DNA of 64,000 nucleotides. Source: Henningerozyma blattae CBS 6284 (lineage: Eukaryota > Ascomycota > Saccharomycetes > Saccharomycetales > Saccharomycetaceae). The position numbers and the translations under genes are program-made. The notes beneath the pieces were generated by a model. That model did not search any database. It worked only from the letters and a program-made list of their open reading frames with translations, and had not been told where the DNA came from. How positions within the stretch are numbered: position 1 is the first letter of the stretch; each line of letters begins with the position of its first letter. Shown here piece after piece: positions 20,555-35,131 of the stretch. Where the stretch lies: contig NC_020186.1 of the NCBI RefSeq assembly GCF_000315915.1, positions 1,798,001 through 1,862,000 of the forward strand, in the 5' to 3' direction.

Positions 20555-21922
20555 AACCCAAATTAGATACATTTGCAAGTTTCGGTACCCAATTTTACGA
20601 AAGATTAGAGGGCAAGTGGGAAACTGGTAGGAAAATAATAAAGGCATTTGGTCAATCTTACTATTCTTCTTTGATAGTCGGCCCCTGAGAATGCTCTTCC
20701 CTTGGAATACTGTTCTTCCCATAATTGATGGTTTCCATTGGCAATTCTATTTACAGAATTGATAATCTTTCTCTATACATATACTCCAACTTTTCTACTT
20801 AAAATATTAATATTACTTCATGACTGCCTAAGAAATAAAGCCATCTTATTGTTATCGCTATAATACCCATGATGATTTATTTGCCTTATATTAGATATTA
20901 TTAGATATATTCTATCAATTAAGGTCATTTTGCAAACCCGTCCCGGGGAAGTTCGGAGTTTCCCTTCGGAATATCATTTTACTGATTTTTTCCCGACTCA
21001 GTGCCCCATCAATTTTTCCAATTGTTTAAGGCGGAATCTTGCCCCATCTGGTAACATCTACTCAGATCTCCCGAAAGATCTTGTGGAAAAATTCTACAAA
21101 TGTTTTGGCTATTATTATTGACTTTTAAAGGGGAAAGTAGTGACTAGCAAGGCACACTGGAAAACTTGCAGGGAATTTATCTGAGTCTGCAAGTATAGTA
21201 TATTGTTTGGCAAAGTAGTATCGCTTATTGCTTATTAATTGTCACAAGCATTGAGAAGAAAAATTTGTGACCTGGATTTGGCAAGCACTAAACGTATGCA
21301 TAATGAATGGGCTTGTGAGCTGAGGGTATATGGAATATCCCTCAGAATGTAAAATGCGGTGTTATCTGTAGATAGCACCGAATCGTGACAATCTCGATTT
21401 GCAACAAGCATTTTTAATTCATTCCTAACTTAGAGAGATGATTGTGAGTTGGTTTCTATACACTTAGGATGAGTTGACTCATTTTAACATGTGATAATAG
21501 TACTTCAGAGCTATAACCATATAAATATTGAAAGATTTGTTTGTAAACCATAGCTAATATGTCTAATATATTATATATCGTGGTTGAGGTTGCTATTTAC
21601 CCTTTTTTTGACTTTTCAATTACAAAAATTAGTTTACGTTTCTCAAGGAATTCTGGATAGCAGTGGTATCAGACCCCAATAAAATTGCTTAAAATATTAT
21701 AAAATTTTTGATATAAGTTTAATCTAAAAACTTTCTTGGGTATGCATAATTAGAAAATAAGAATAAAATAGAATAACAAGCAATATCCAAGTATAAAGAA
21801 AGGAAGACGTGCAAGTTTACTCTCTCTTTTTATTCCTATTGTAATAATTCGTTATTTCAAATTATATGTTTTTTTGGGTTCGTGTTTTGCATTTCCATCA
21901 TTTTTTAACCTGATTAATTAGA
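20555..21922. other. Intergenic, 1.37 kb, with possible LTR-like remnant
   Basis: The gap lies between FYV8 and the MFS permease, both on the plus strand. No convincing gene is present. A 63-codon frame at 20930-21121 starts with TTG and has no recognisable content. A stretch at 21252-21645 is bounded by TGAGAA and TTCTCA and could be an old long terminal repeat (listed separately). Confidence 0.45.
21252..21645. mobile_element. Possible degenerate solo LTR (weak)
   Basis: A 394-bp segment starts TGAGAA and ends TTCTCA, a 6-bp inverted terminal match of the TG...CA type used by yeast Ty1/copia LTRs. The size is in the usual LTR range and there is an internal TATAAATA-like box near 21522. A TGGTATCAGACC sequence resembling a primer-binding site follows 18 bp later, but it does not match the 3' end of yeast initiator tRNA as I know it. 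Flanks (AGCAT and AGGAA) give no target duplication. Chance is a real alternative. Confidence 0.2.
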
Positions 21923-24037
21923 ATGTCAGATATAGAATCATCATTGCACAGTAGTATCATCTCAGATGCAGATATAGAGAGTGTACACAGTGATAAAGCA
22001 GTGGCTTGGCGTCAAGAAAGACAGAAGAATAAAAATTGTCATAATGATATTGGTTTGCAAAGAGAACCTACTCAAGTCACAAATAGATCAAGAGGAAATT
22101 CGATTGCAAGCTCTGGTCAATTCGGTAAAATATATAGCTTACAAAGTTTACAAAGGCCTAGGACAACTGCCACTAATGTATCTGGTCTTTCAAGAGTTAC
22201 GACAATAAGAAGAGCCCTAACTGAGAAAATTAGTTATTTAAGAGATGCAGTCAATGATGATAATCAACAAACTTGGGACGAAGAAGCAAAAGTCGAAAAT
22301 ATTCTAAAATCGAATTTTACTTTGGGAGATGCAATGCAATTAAATAATTATTATGATGAATATAGTAACCAGGATCAACAAGTTAATGATCCAGAAACTG
22401 GTATGTCAATTAATAATATCATTAGTAATATTAGCAAATTAGCTGAAAGACAACAAAATAATGATGATTCTACTACACTAACAAATAAAAGTGAAAGTAT
22501 AGAGAAGGATGTATTCTCCTCAACTCATAGCTCGACAAATATGGATATGACTCGAGCACAATCAAATGTAACAATGAAAACACATCAAAGTCTAATAGAA
22601 AAAGTGTTTACAAATAAAGAAACAGGTGAAACAGATTTACCTCCAGATGGTGGATATGGATGGGTTTCCACTCTATGTACTTTTCTAGTTATATTTTCCA
22701 CATGGGGGTGTAACTCAGGATTTGGTGTATTTTTATCATTTTATCTAAATAATCATACTTTTAAGCATGCAGGGAAATATGATTATCCATTAATTGCGGG
22801 TTTCACAGTTGCTATGGGCCCTCTTTTCAGTCCATTTAGTATGATTCTAATGAGGTTAATTGGTCTTAGACAAACAATGTGGGTTGGTATCATGATGTTG
22901 CTGGCAGGATTTTTAATGGCTTCGTATGCAGTAAGTTTATGGGAACTATATTTAACTCAAGGGTTTTTAGTGGGGTCATGCTATGCATTTACAACAATTC
23001 CTGCAACAACTGTTATACCGGGTTGGTTTTTAAAAAAAAGAGCTGTGGCTATGGGTATATCGTTTATAGGTACCGGTGCAGGCGGAATGACTTACGGATT
23101 AGCCGCTGGTAAAATGATTCATGATAATCACGGAACAAGAAAATGTTTGCGTGTCTTCACCTTAACATGTTCTGTGGTCACTGCATTCTCTGCTGTTTTG
23201 ATAAGGCCCTATAAGAAGGAACATCCAATTGGATTAAGATCATGGAAAAAAATTAAGAATGAGTTCAAAATGATGTTTGATTTAAAAGTATTATCTAAAC
23301 CAGTCGTATTATTAGTTGGTATTTGGTATATTTTTGCATTATTTGGTTACACTTTAATGGTCCTTACTCTCTCTGCTTATGTGATCGCAAGAGGTTATAC
23401 AGAGCGTGATGGCGCATCTGTTCTTGCTATTTTGAATGGATGTCAAGCCGTAGGAAGACCAATTATAGGTTTCATTGGAGATAAAGTAGGAAGAATTAAT
23501 ATTACTTCGGTATTAACTCTAATATTGGTGATTTTTATGTATGCATTTTGGATTCCTGCATATACTTTTGTCCAATTGATTTTTTTTGCAATCTGCACAG
23601 GTTCTGTTATTGGTGTGGCAAATGTTATGAGTGGTGTGTTAACAGCTGATGTTGTACCACCAGAAGAATTCTTAGCAGCATGGGCATTTGTCAATTATGT
23701 TGGTTCCCCTTTTCTATTAGTTTGTGATGTTATTGCTCAAGCGTTAGAAAAGAGGCATGACAAAAACCCATATCTACATACACAAATTTTCTCAGGTGGT
23801 TGTTTTGCTTGTTCCTTTGCCTTACTTGCCTTCTTAAGGGAAGTATCTGTAAAAAAGGTAGTTACTCAAAGACAAGAACTTACTTTACAAAGATTAAATT
23901 CAATACAAAATGGGTTGGAAGAGGTTACTATTGAAGAACAAGAATTACTAGAAAAGAGGAGAGAAAAGTATGAAACGTTACTTGGGCCAAGTTGGTCACA
24001 TTATTTTGGTAGAATGTTTTATCCAATTAAAGTATAA
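21923..24037 (+). CDS. MCT-family MFS permease (Esbp6/Mch-like)
   Basis: A 704-residue major facilitator protein. After a long Ser/Asn/Gln-rich cytosolic N-terminus (about 235 residues) comes LPPDGGYGWV, the DGGYGW-type motif that starts transmembrane helix 1 in the monocarboxylate transporter family. About twelve hydrophobic segments follow, with a basic loop in the middle (RPYKKEHPIGLRSWKK) and GFIGDKVGR, the MFS loop motif, between later helices. Length and tail make S. cerevisiae Esbp6 (673 residues) the nearest match; the Mch proteins are shorter. Yeast members do not necessarily carry monocarboxylates, so the substrate is unknown. S. cerevisiae has no such gene at this syntenic position as far as I recall. 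Confidence 0.8.
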   Translation: MSDIESSLHSSIISDADIESVHSDKAVAWRQERQKNKNCHNDIGLQREPTQVTNRSRGNSIASSGQFGKIYSLQSLQRPRTTATNVSGLSRVTTIRRALTEKISYLRDAVNDDNQQTWDEEAKVENILKSNFTLGDAMQLNNYYDEYSNQDQQVNDPETGMSINNIISNISKLAERQQNNDDSTTLTNKSESIEKDVFSSTHSSTNMDMTRAQSNVTMKTHQSLIEKVFTNKETGETDLPPDGGYGWVSTLCTFLVIFSTWGCNSGFGVFLSFYLNNHTFKHAGKYDYPLIAGFTVAMGPLFSPFSMILMRLIGLRQTMWVGIMMLLAGFLMASYAVSLWELYLTQGFLVGSCYAFTTIPATTVIPGWFLKKRAVAMGISFIGTGAGGMTYGLAAGKMIHDNHGTRKCLRVFTLTCSVVTAFSAVLIRPYKKEHPIGLRSWKKIKNEFKMMFDLKVLSKPVVLLVGIWYIFALFGYTLMVLTLSAYVIARGYTERDGASVLAILNGCQAVGRPIIGFIGDKVGRINITSVLTLILVIFMYAFWIPAYTFVQLIFFAICTGSVIGVANVMSGVLTADVVPPEEFLAAWAFVNYVGSPFLLVCDVIAQALEKRHDKNPYLHTQIFSGGCFACSFALLAFLREVSVKKVVTQRQELTLQRLNSIQNGLEEVTIEEQELLEKRREKYETLLGPSWSHYFGRMFYPIKV

Positions 24038-24452
24038 AACAGCAGTTTAACGTGCGAATAATTTTATTTTATTTCGGTTATTTTGTTGATTTGTTCATAA
24101 TTCCTTTACGCTGATTGCATAATAATTTTAAAAAAAACGGGTTAGTTAGGATATCACGATATCATGTTTGATTCTATTTAACCGTTACTATAAGGTTTTA
24201 TTGATTTTTTTTTCCAATTTGCAATTTTATTATCTCTTCAATATTTTAAGATTTCTGCATTTTTTTATATTATTTCATTTATTTCATGACCAACACACTT
24301 TAATTGTGTCATTTCCTTAACTCTTTTATAAATAGGTTTTTTTATTTTGAAGTTTCAAATTTTAATAATTTTTTTTATTCTAATATACAATACATATGTA
24401 ATATACTAATAAATATTTTTAGTTTTATCATATCTATCTAACTGGAAACTTA
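24038..24452. other. Intergenic between convergent MFS permease and GPI14
   Basis: A 415-bp AT-rich gap with T-runs and TATATA-type 3'-end signals serving two converging genes. Nothing else is visible. Confidence 0.5.
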
Positions 24453-25694
24453 TTATTCCTTTTTCTGTTGAACTAATGCCCTTTCCTTGATACCTCTTAG
24501 CTTTATATCTTTTATGAACATACCTAATAATGCAACATTGCCAATAAAAAATAATGCAGCAGCATAAAAAAGATCTGGATAAAATATATTTCTACCCAAG
24601 AATTCTAAATAATACCCTTGGCTTAGCCAAATAGCTTGAGTTGAAATCCAAATACCGAGTGCGACTATGCCATTTTTAGCTGAAATGGTTGTATCTTGTA
24701 GAAATAGAGGTAAAAATATCAAATACCAAACAAAATATTGAGAAGTGCAAACTTTATTATACGTCACAAATGCAAATGTTTGGACAAAAAGGGTATTCAA
24801 TAGGTTATTAAAAGTTGGAGTTAACCATTCTAAATAACTTAAAGCAAGCACGATAATCATTTGTGGTAAAAATGCAAATTTTGGTAATAAGGAAGCTAAT
24901 CCATAATGCATAGGATTCGACTGAAATGAAGAATTGAAATATAATAAAACATTCCATAACGAAAAATTATGTCTGTGGTCAGTTCTATACAAGTGATACA
25001 ACCAAGCTTGATCTAGATATTCATAACCATAAATTGTATACATGTAGTAAGTCAATCCAATAAGAGAGATTAGAGTAGATGTCCCTAATATGAATAACTT
25101 AAGAATCCATTTTGGTTTATTAAATAAGTAGATACTTATTGGAAGGCAATAAATAATAGGGTAGATTTTAAAATGGATTGAAGCGCCATAAAGGAGACCT
25201 GCTAAAACTAAGTTATCTTCTTGTAAGAAATATAGCGAGGACATGATTAAGAAACATAAAACGCTTTCGGCATTACCTCTGGTACTAATAGTAATAACTA
25301 TTGGGTTTAAAAGCCAAAGTGAACCAAGCAGGAAGCATTTTTTCTTGTTGCTCTTAATTGATTTTTGTAAGAATTTGTTAATAATTATACCGGTTAATAG
25401 ATCAAATATAATGAAAATTATTTTACCCAAATGGAACCAAGTAAAATAATGATTTGGAATTAATAGATAACTCAGAAGTGGTGTATAACGATAAGTATCT
25501 CTTAAATATGGCGATAATCCTTGGTAAGTGTAGGAAGCAGCATCATTAAATACTAAGTAATCGACATCAGTATATTTTACTTGACACATAGCATCTTGAA
25601 GAATCCCATATAAAAAAAAGATAGCACGGACTAGAAATGACACTATTAAAAGATTTGAATTACTTAGGTTTGGGAAATTAGTTTTTATTCCCAT
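24453..25694 (-). CDS. GPI14: GPI mannosyltransferase I (PIG-M)
   Basis: Gpi14 adds the first mannose to the glycosylphosphatidylinositol precursor on the luminal side of the ER, using dolichyl-phosphate-mannose. The 413-residue polytopic protein matches S. cerevisiae Gpi14 (YJR013W, 403 residues) in length. The catalytic DXD-type motif appears as YTDVDYLVFNDAASY in the first luminal loop, followed by GLSPYLRDTYRYTPLLSYLL, a family hallmark. The HFKIYPIIYCLP segment near residue 170 is also typical. The start is the ATG complementary to 25692-25694. It is divergent from SPC1, another ER protein gene of the same S. cerevisiae neighbourhood. Confidence 0.92.
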   Translation of the reverse strand: MGIKTNFPNLSNSNLLIVSFLVRAIFFLYGILQDAMCQVKYTDVDYLVFNDAASYTYQGLSPYLRDTYRYTPLLSYLLIPNHYFTWFHLGKIIFIIFDLLTGIIINKFLQKSIKSNKKKCFLLGSLWLLNPIVITISTRGNAESVLCFLIMSSLYFLQEDNLVLAGLLYGASIHFKIYPIIYCLPISIYLFNKPKWILKLFILGTSTLISLIGLTYYMYTIYGYEYLDQAWLYHLYRTDHRHNFSLWNVLLYFNSSFQSNPMHYGLASLLPKFAFLPQMIIVLALSYLEWLTPTFNNLLNTLFVQTFAFVTYNKVCTSQYFVWYLIFLPLFLQDTTISAKNGIVALGIWISTQAIWLSQGYYLEFLGRNIFYPDLFYAAALFFIGNVALLGMFIKDIKLRGIKERALVQQKKE

Positions 25695-26184
25695 TGTAAG
25701 TTTGTTTTTAAAATGAATGACGTATGAATTGTGGAGAGCAAATATTAGCGTTTGGCTTTTGGCGCTTGAATTTTGAAGTTCGAGTTTTGAAGTTTGAATT
25801 TTGATGTTTAAAAAATTACAATAAGCTTAACAGATTTTTATACTGTATAAGATTTTCATTAAAATTAGCACAGATGCTAAATGCAATTCACAAATTAATT
25901 CTGGAAGCACAATTAGGCCCTTATTACTTACATAATTTTATCATTATTATTTTTTCAATTAGTTACTACGGATATTTTTTTTTTCTAGTTGACTAGTAAT
26001 TTTCACAATTTCGGGCTTGGTTAAATTTCTACCAAAAGATCAATTGATATTTATGTATCATTCAACTAAGAAATTAATGAATAATTATCATATAAATAGA
26101 TTTACACCACATTGGCCCTTGAAGAGAATTTGAACATTATCAAGACATAACTCCCATAAGCGTGAAAATCGTTCCTAATTCAAT
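25695..26184. promoter_or_regulatory. Divergent GPI14/SPC1 promoter with 14-bp triple repeat
   Basis: The 490-bp gap contains three adjacent 14-bp units at 25768-25781, 25782-25795 and 25796-25809, consensus GARTTTTGAWGTTY. They lie 75-115 bp upstream of the GPI14 start, in its core promoter or leader. The SPC1 side is AT-rich. No gene is visible. Confidence 0.55.
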
Positions 26185-26511
26185 ATGCTTGAAAATATTG
26201 GCAGAAAGCTTATCTTCCCTATCGACTTTCCTAGTCAAAAGCGCACTTTCCATCTACAAAGTGTTATTCTTTTAATTTCAGCTTTATTTGCATCTGCGTT
26301 TGGCTTTTTCACACAATCCCTATTAAATTTACTAATATGCTATGCAGCAGGTGTATTAATCACCATGTTACTTGTTGTTCCACCATATCCATCCTACAAC
26401 AAGAAAAAACTGCAATGGGTGAAGCCATCGATGACAAATTCTTCCATGGCCACTGAGTCTGGTAAAATTACTGTTGAATCAAGCGGTGAAGATATTATCA
26501 TTGTTCAATAA
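26185..26511 (+). CDS. SPC1: Signal peptidase complex subunit Spc1
   Basis: This small subunit of the ER signal peptidase complex helps define substrate choice. It is 108 residues, a little longer than S. cerevisiae Spc1 (YJR010C-A, 94). The diagnostic start IGRKLIFPIDFPSQ is followed by two hydrophobic segments (about residues 26-44 and 47-65) joined by a very short loop. After PPYPSYNKKKLQWVKP there is a Ser/Glu-rich tail. Both ends facing the cytosol with a short luminal loop is the known topology. The extra length is in the tail. Confidence 0.93.
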   Translation: MLENIGRKLIFPIDFPSQKRTFHLQSVILLISALFASAFGFFTQSLLNLLICYAAGVLITMLLVVPPYPSYNKKKLQWVKPSMTNSSMATESGKITVESSGEDIIIVQ

Positions 26512-27214
26512 ATGTTGTTATTTTTCCAAGAAGTTGTTATCAATTAGTTTTTAATAAGGAAATAGGATTCACGTAAGCAGCTTATTTGATAGAATAATGT
26601 CTACTACCAGGTTATCTTCTCTGCTATAGATTCCTGTCATATATGGGTAATTTTTTTCTCACCTAGTGTTACTTTTTTTTAATATAAATTACTTCCATCC
26701 TGGATAAATTAAGGGTAATATCGGCAATTCTCATCTTTACATAAATCAGATTTATAAATGTATAAAAAACTAACTTCATTTTAAATATTTCTTACTCACT
26801 ACCATTAATTTCAAGTAGTAATTCCAGTAACCTTCCATTCTATCAATCATGAATTTATTTTGTGACGTCTTACTGTTATCGCTAGAAGTCACGTTTTTCC
26901 CGAAATGCCAAGTCGCTAAGGGAAACTCACCAAATTATTATCCATTAGCTTTATTGAGTGTTTTCGAAGGAATAATAGATCTGGAAAACGATTAATAAGA
27001 AACATTCATTAACCATGATAGGAAGTCCACATTATAAGATCCATTGCTACTTTAAATATTGCATTTCTTCAAAGGAACGGAATATACAACGAGAAATAAA
27101 TAACTTAATTAATCAGCAGACTTCAAGGGAAACAACGGGGTTTAGCATAATATATATTCTTTAAATTCCAAATATAAAAGTTTAATAATATTCAAAACAA
27201 AACTCTAGTTCTAA
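26512..27214 (+). other. Intergenic between SPC1 and PDX1
   Basis: A 703-bp AT-rich gap between genes on the same strand, expected to hold the SPC1 3' end and PDX1 promoter. An ATG-initiated frame of 48 codons at 26849-26995 exists but has no family resemblance that I can see. TGACGTC, a CRE-like sequence, occurs inside it near 26863. Confidence 0.45.
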
Positions 27215-28522
27215 ATGTTGCGTTCATCAGTTCTAAGAGTCTCTAGAGGGGCAACAACCATTATTTCAAGAAATATCCATACCTCAAGATTCTTACTCGA
27301 TGCCCAACCTTTTTTAATGCCTGCCATGTCCCCTACCATGGAAAAAGGTGGTATTGTATCTTGGAAATTTAAGCCTGGAGAAACATTCAGTGCTGGGGAT
27401 GTATTGTTAGAAGTTGAAACTGATAAAGCTCAAATAGATGTAGAAGCACAAGATGATGGTAAGATGGCTAAAATTGTTGTTGAAGAAGGTAAGTCAAATG
27501 TTGATGTAGGCACTGTGATTGCTTACTTAGCTGAACCTGAGGATGATATATCTTCTTTGACTTTCCCAGACGCACCAGCTGCACCAATTAAGAAGGCCTC
27601 GTCTGATGCTGCTTCTAATGCTCCAGCTTCTGCTGATGCAACCCCTAAGGTATCTCAAGAGAAAAATACTAATGAAAACGTTCTTCAGGATGCTAATAAA
27701 GATCAAACTTTTTTCCCATCGGTAGAGATCTTACTTCATGAAAATGGCATCTCAAGAGAAACTGCTTTACAATCCATTAAAGCTACTGGTGCTAATGGGA
27801 AATTATTGAAGGGTGACGTCCTTGCCTATCTAGGTAAAATTCCTCAAGAATCTGTGACATCTATTGCTCAATTCATCAAAAGTGGAGAAAAATTAGACTT
27901 ATCAAACATTCAATTGAAAGATACAAAACCTGATACTACTAGTTCAGCTGCCCCAGCAAAGGATTCAAAAGAAGAAACTGCTTCTAAAGCTGAAGTTGAA
28001 TCAAAAGAAAACCCTGTTGAAAAGAAGGCGCCACCAAAATTCATTGACCTTGAAGAAACTTTTTCATTTATTGTCACAGAAAATCCTACTTTTGAAGAAT
28101 TAGATAATGTTATTCATTCTTTTATTTATAAGAATTTTGCCCTTGCTCATTCGGATCCACTTGTAAATACAAATTCTGTCTTATATGATCCATTATTTGA
28201 AAGTTTATTAACTTCTGAACCAAATCAACCAAGATTTACATCAACTTATACTTTGTTGCCAGTTAAAACTTCTGCTCCCAAATTGAATAGATACTCAAAA
28301 CGTGATTTGTTTGATGAATTATCTACCAGTCCAAGCAACAAATTTATTTTAAACAAGAAAAGTTCTACATTAGATGAAATTGATTTATTAGATGAACAAC
28401 CAGTAAAAGAAAAAGGTCAGAAATATTTGTTGTCATTAAACGTTAAAGTCGATATGAAGTATGCAGATTCTGTTGAAAGAGCAAACAGATTTATTGAAAG
28501 AGTAGGTAAACTCAACTTTTAA
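27215..28522 (+). CDS. PDX1: Pyruvate dehydrogenase complex protein X (E3-binding protein)
   Basis: Pdx1 anchors dihydrolipoamide dehydrogenase (E3) to the E2 core of the mitochondrial pyruvate dehydrogenase complex. The 435-residue protein (S. cerevisiae 410) begins with an Arg/Ser-rich presequence of about 28 residues. A lipoyl domain follows, with the lipoylated lysine at Lys71 in VETDKAQIDVEAQ. A subunit-binding domain at about residues 165-207 (FFPSVEILLHENGISRETAL ... LLKGDVLAYLG) comes after an Ala/Ser/Pro linker. The C-terminal part lacks the HXXXDG acetyltransferase motif of true E2, as expected for Pdx1. S. cerevisiae PDX1 is YGR193C, beside TDH3. Confidence 0.94.
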   Translation: MLRSSVLRVSRGATTIISRNIHTSRFLLDAQPFLMPAMSPTMEKGGIVSWKFKPGETFSAGDVLLEVETDKAQIDVEAQDDGKMAKIVVEEGKSNVDVGTVIAYLAEPEDDISSLTFPDAPAAPIKKASSDAASNAPASADATPKVSQEKNTNENVLQDANKDQTFFPSVEILLHENGISRETALQSIKATGANGKLLKGDVLAYLGKIPQESVTSIAQFIKSGEKLDLSNIQLKDTKPDTTSSAAPAKDSKEETASKAEVESKENPVEKKAPPKFIDLEETFSFIVTENPTFEELDNVIHSFIYKNFALAHSDPLVNTNSVLYDPLFESLLTSEPNQPRFTSTYTLLPVKTSAPKLNRYSKRDLFDELSTSPSNKFILNKKSSTLDEIDLLDEQPVKEKGQKYLLSLNVKVDMKYADSVERANRFIERVGKLNF

Positions 28523-28976
28523 AAATTGACCACTACTTAAATTTGTTCTAAGAATATTATCCCATCTTGTCAAACTTAAATAGTTTATTAAATTGATCCC
28601 ATTTTTTTTTTTGTTTTGAAGATATTGAGAGAAAAATTTAAGGGTAAATATATTAAAATAAATTGTATATATGTTAATGATAAATAAATAAAAAAAGTTC
28701 CATTAAAACAAATATTAGAATTGGTATACTTTTGTATAGCTAATTGGGGTGTACGGAATGTACCCGCCTAATTGAAAATTATTTATATTTTGTATATCTA
28801 TGTTTGTTTTAAGTTTGTTTAGTTCATATATGAAAATTCTAATCAATTTTGAAAAACATAATAAACAGAGTAAAATTATAATCGATTGGAAAATAATTTT
28901 ATAAAGTCAGTATTAAATATATACGAAGAAATAATTAGCTACAATATGCATGCGAAATAAAATATTTATAATAAAA
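28523..28976. other. Intergenic between convergent PDX1 and MET3
   Basis: A 454-bp AT-rich gap with poly-T near 28603 and TATATA signals, serving the two 3' ends. Nothing else is visible. Confidence 0.5.
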
Positions 28977-33020
<4,044 letters not shown>

Positions 33021-33128
33021 ATGTCATGATCAATCTTTTATTTAACTAGCTTTATTTAAATTATATATGATTTCTTAATTTAACATTTTACGTTTTTCAC
33101 TATTAAAACTATAAAGATAAAATTTTAT

Positions 33129-34166
33129 TTATGGTATCTTGGCAAATCCAGATGCATAACTAACACTACTATCATCTACGTTTGTAACTTTTGAACTTTG
33201 GGAATATTTAGGCCATTCGAATTTAATTAATCTTTCATCTTTCAATAATGCAATGATAGCTAATATAACACTACATGGATTAGCACCACAAACTGTATTT
33301 CCAGAAATTTCTAAATATTTCTTCCAATTGGAATATTTTTCAATATTTGCACTTTCTGTTAAAACTTTCATTGCATGTTTGTCAAGAATTTCAATTGATT
33401 GCCATATTGGTACTTTATGATGTGGTAATTTAGATCTAGAAGTTAACATTTCAATTTCAGTTTCTTCTTCGATGGCTTCTTCTAATTCTTTTTCATCACT
33501 GACATATCCTGTAAATTGAAACCTTCTCCCCCAATGACAAAAATCACTACTTATAATAAATAAATTTTTTTCATCTTTTAAATATGGTAATAAAATTTTA
33601 CCTAATGACATATCAACATCTTTAGTATTATGAGATACAAGCATTGGTATTATTTTCACTTTATCTGGTGAAATTTTTCTCCAATTCAACGTTTGTAATA
33701 ACATTGGATATTGCATTTCCAATGAGTGCTCATCTAAATCAGTATCTTTATCCATATAATTAAATATATTAGAATGCTTTTTACCATCTTTAATTAATTT
33801 TTCATTTAATTCATTATCTATGGTTAAATTCCCTAATGGTGTTTCTAATTGATTAAATTTTGATAGTAATATTTCATTACGGAAATATAAATGATGAGAT
33901 GGCCCTAATATAAAGATTCTTTTTACATTTTGTGTTAAATTTAACGAAGCATATGAATATGCCATAGTAGGTCCACAATATCTGTAACCTGCATGTGGAG
34001 ATACAATAATTCTTGCCTTATCTATTGGAGCTTTCATGGTATCAGCTTTTGATAGACATGATTCTAATTGTTGAGATAATTCTAACGAATGATTTGAATA
34101 CCATGATCCTGCATGTGTGGCTCTTCTTATAGACATTTTTGAATGTACTGCTTCTGATGTTTTCAT
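33129..34166 (-). CDS. MHO1: MEMO1-family protein
   Basis: The protein is the yeast homolog of human MEMO1 (S. cerevisiae YJR008W, 338 residues); human MEMO1 is a copper- or iron-binding protein with a dioxygenase-like fold. Conserved histidine-containing motifs are visible: ATHAGSWYS at the start, SPHAGYRYCGPTMAYSY, LGPSHH, and SDFCHWGRRF. The longest ATG frame (from 34166) gives 345 residues. A second ATG at 34134-34136, with a better yeast context (AAAATGTCT) and directly before the conserved IRRATHAGSWY, gives 335 and may be the real start. The cellular role in yeast is not settled. Confidence 0.92.
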   Translation of the reverse strand: MKTSEAVHSKMSIRRATHAGSWYSNHSLELSQQLESCLSKADTMKAPIDKARIIVSPHAGYRYCGPTMAYSYASLNLTQNVKRIFILGPSHHLYFRNEILLSKFNQLETPLGNLTIDNELNEKLIKDGKKHSNIFNYMDKDTDLDEHSLEMQYPMLLQTLNWRKISPDKVKIIPMLVSHNTKDVDMSLGKILLPYLKDEKNLFIISSDFCHWGRRFQFTGYVSDEKELEEAIEEETEIEMLTSRSKLPHHKVPIWQSIEILDKHAMKVLTESANIEKYSNWKKYLEISGNTVCGANPCSVILAIIALLKDERLIKFEWPKYSQSSKVTNVDDSSVSYASGFAKIP

Positions 34167-35131
34167 ATGTAAAAAATTTCTTTTATCTCTTTTTCTTAAA
34201 CTATTTCGCTTGACAAGAATATATATTTATAATTATCAATTAATCAAATGTTTAACATGTTAGTAAGTTTAAGTATCATTAACTTGATTGAAACCGTAAA
34301 AATTACCAAGGTGACTCCTACTATTAAATATCCGACAATTAATAAGTCCTGTTGACTTTCGTAATATATGATTTAAAAAAACTATTTAAATATTATTATA
34401 ACTATAATTGGATATGTGGAGTACTTTCAACAAAGTTCCATTTTGGTCTATCAATTCATTTGACTTTACTTTGCTTTTTTTGAATATCTTACACTTCAAA
34501 GCAATTCTACCCCTCAACGTCTAAAATGGGGAGTTGAGAAATGCTAGATAATTAAAAAAAAAAAAAACAAAAAAAGCAGCAAGAAACGAAAAATAAAATT
34601 AAGAAACATAAGATAAAGAAAGGAAAAGAAGGTACTCTTAATAATCTTTTTTTGAGGCAAATAATAATTATTACTGAATCGTGATGCTTCTGTAGGCATA
34701 TGAAGATGTCAATAAAACACAAAATATATTAAAATATCTAATAAAGTATACATGCATGCACAATGAAGAGGAGGGAAATATATATATATATGTATATATT
34801 TATATAATTAAAATTTACAATCTTATAGCAAAATAAAACACTGTAATATATTATACAATCTTGAATTTAACGATATCAAACTGAGCTTCATAATTTCAAA
34901 TTGAGTATTAATAATTACGATTTGAATTTAATTAGAAAGTTTCAGTTGAAATTAAAAATTTATTCATGACTTATTTTGATTAGTAATTTTATTTTGAGAT
35001 TTATATGTGCTTACAGGAAATTTTTGGTTTATTATTATTATAGTTATTATTTTTTTTTATTCTTCTTCTTCTTCTTCTTCTTATTATTATTATCATTAGT
35101 AGTAATAGTAGTAGTATTAAGAGTATAATAA
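34167..35131 (-). other. Intergenic: MHO1 promoter and SUI2 3' region
   Basis: A 965-bp AT-rich gap between two minus-strand genes. It contains A-rich and TA-repeat tracts (about 34553-34575 and 34780-34800) and, just after the SUI2 stop, an imperfect TTC/TTA trinucleotide repeat (35060-35115). No gene is visible. Confidence 0.5.

Noticed and set aside
26849..26995. 48-codon ORF between SPC1 and PDX1
   Set aside because: It has an ATG and a hydrophobic start, but nothing beyond that supports it; this length is common by chance.
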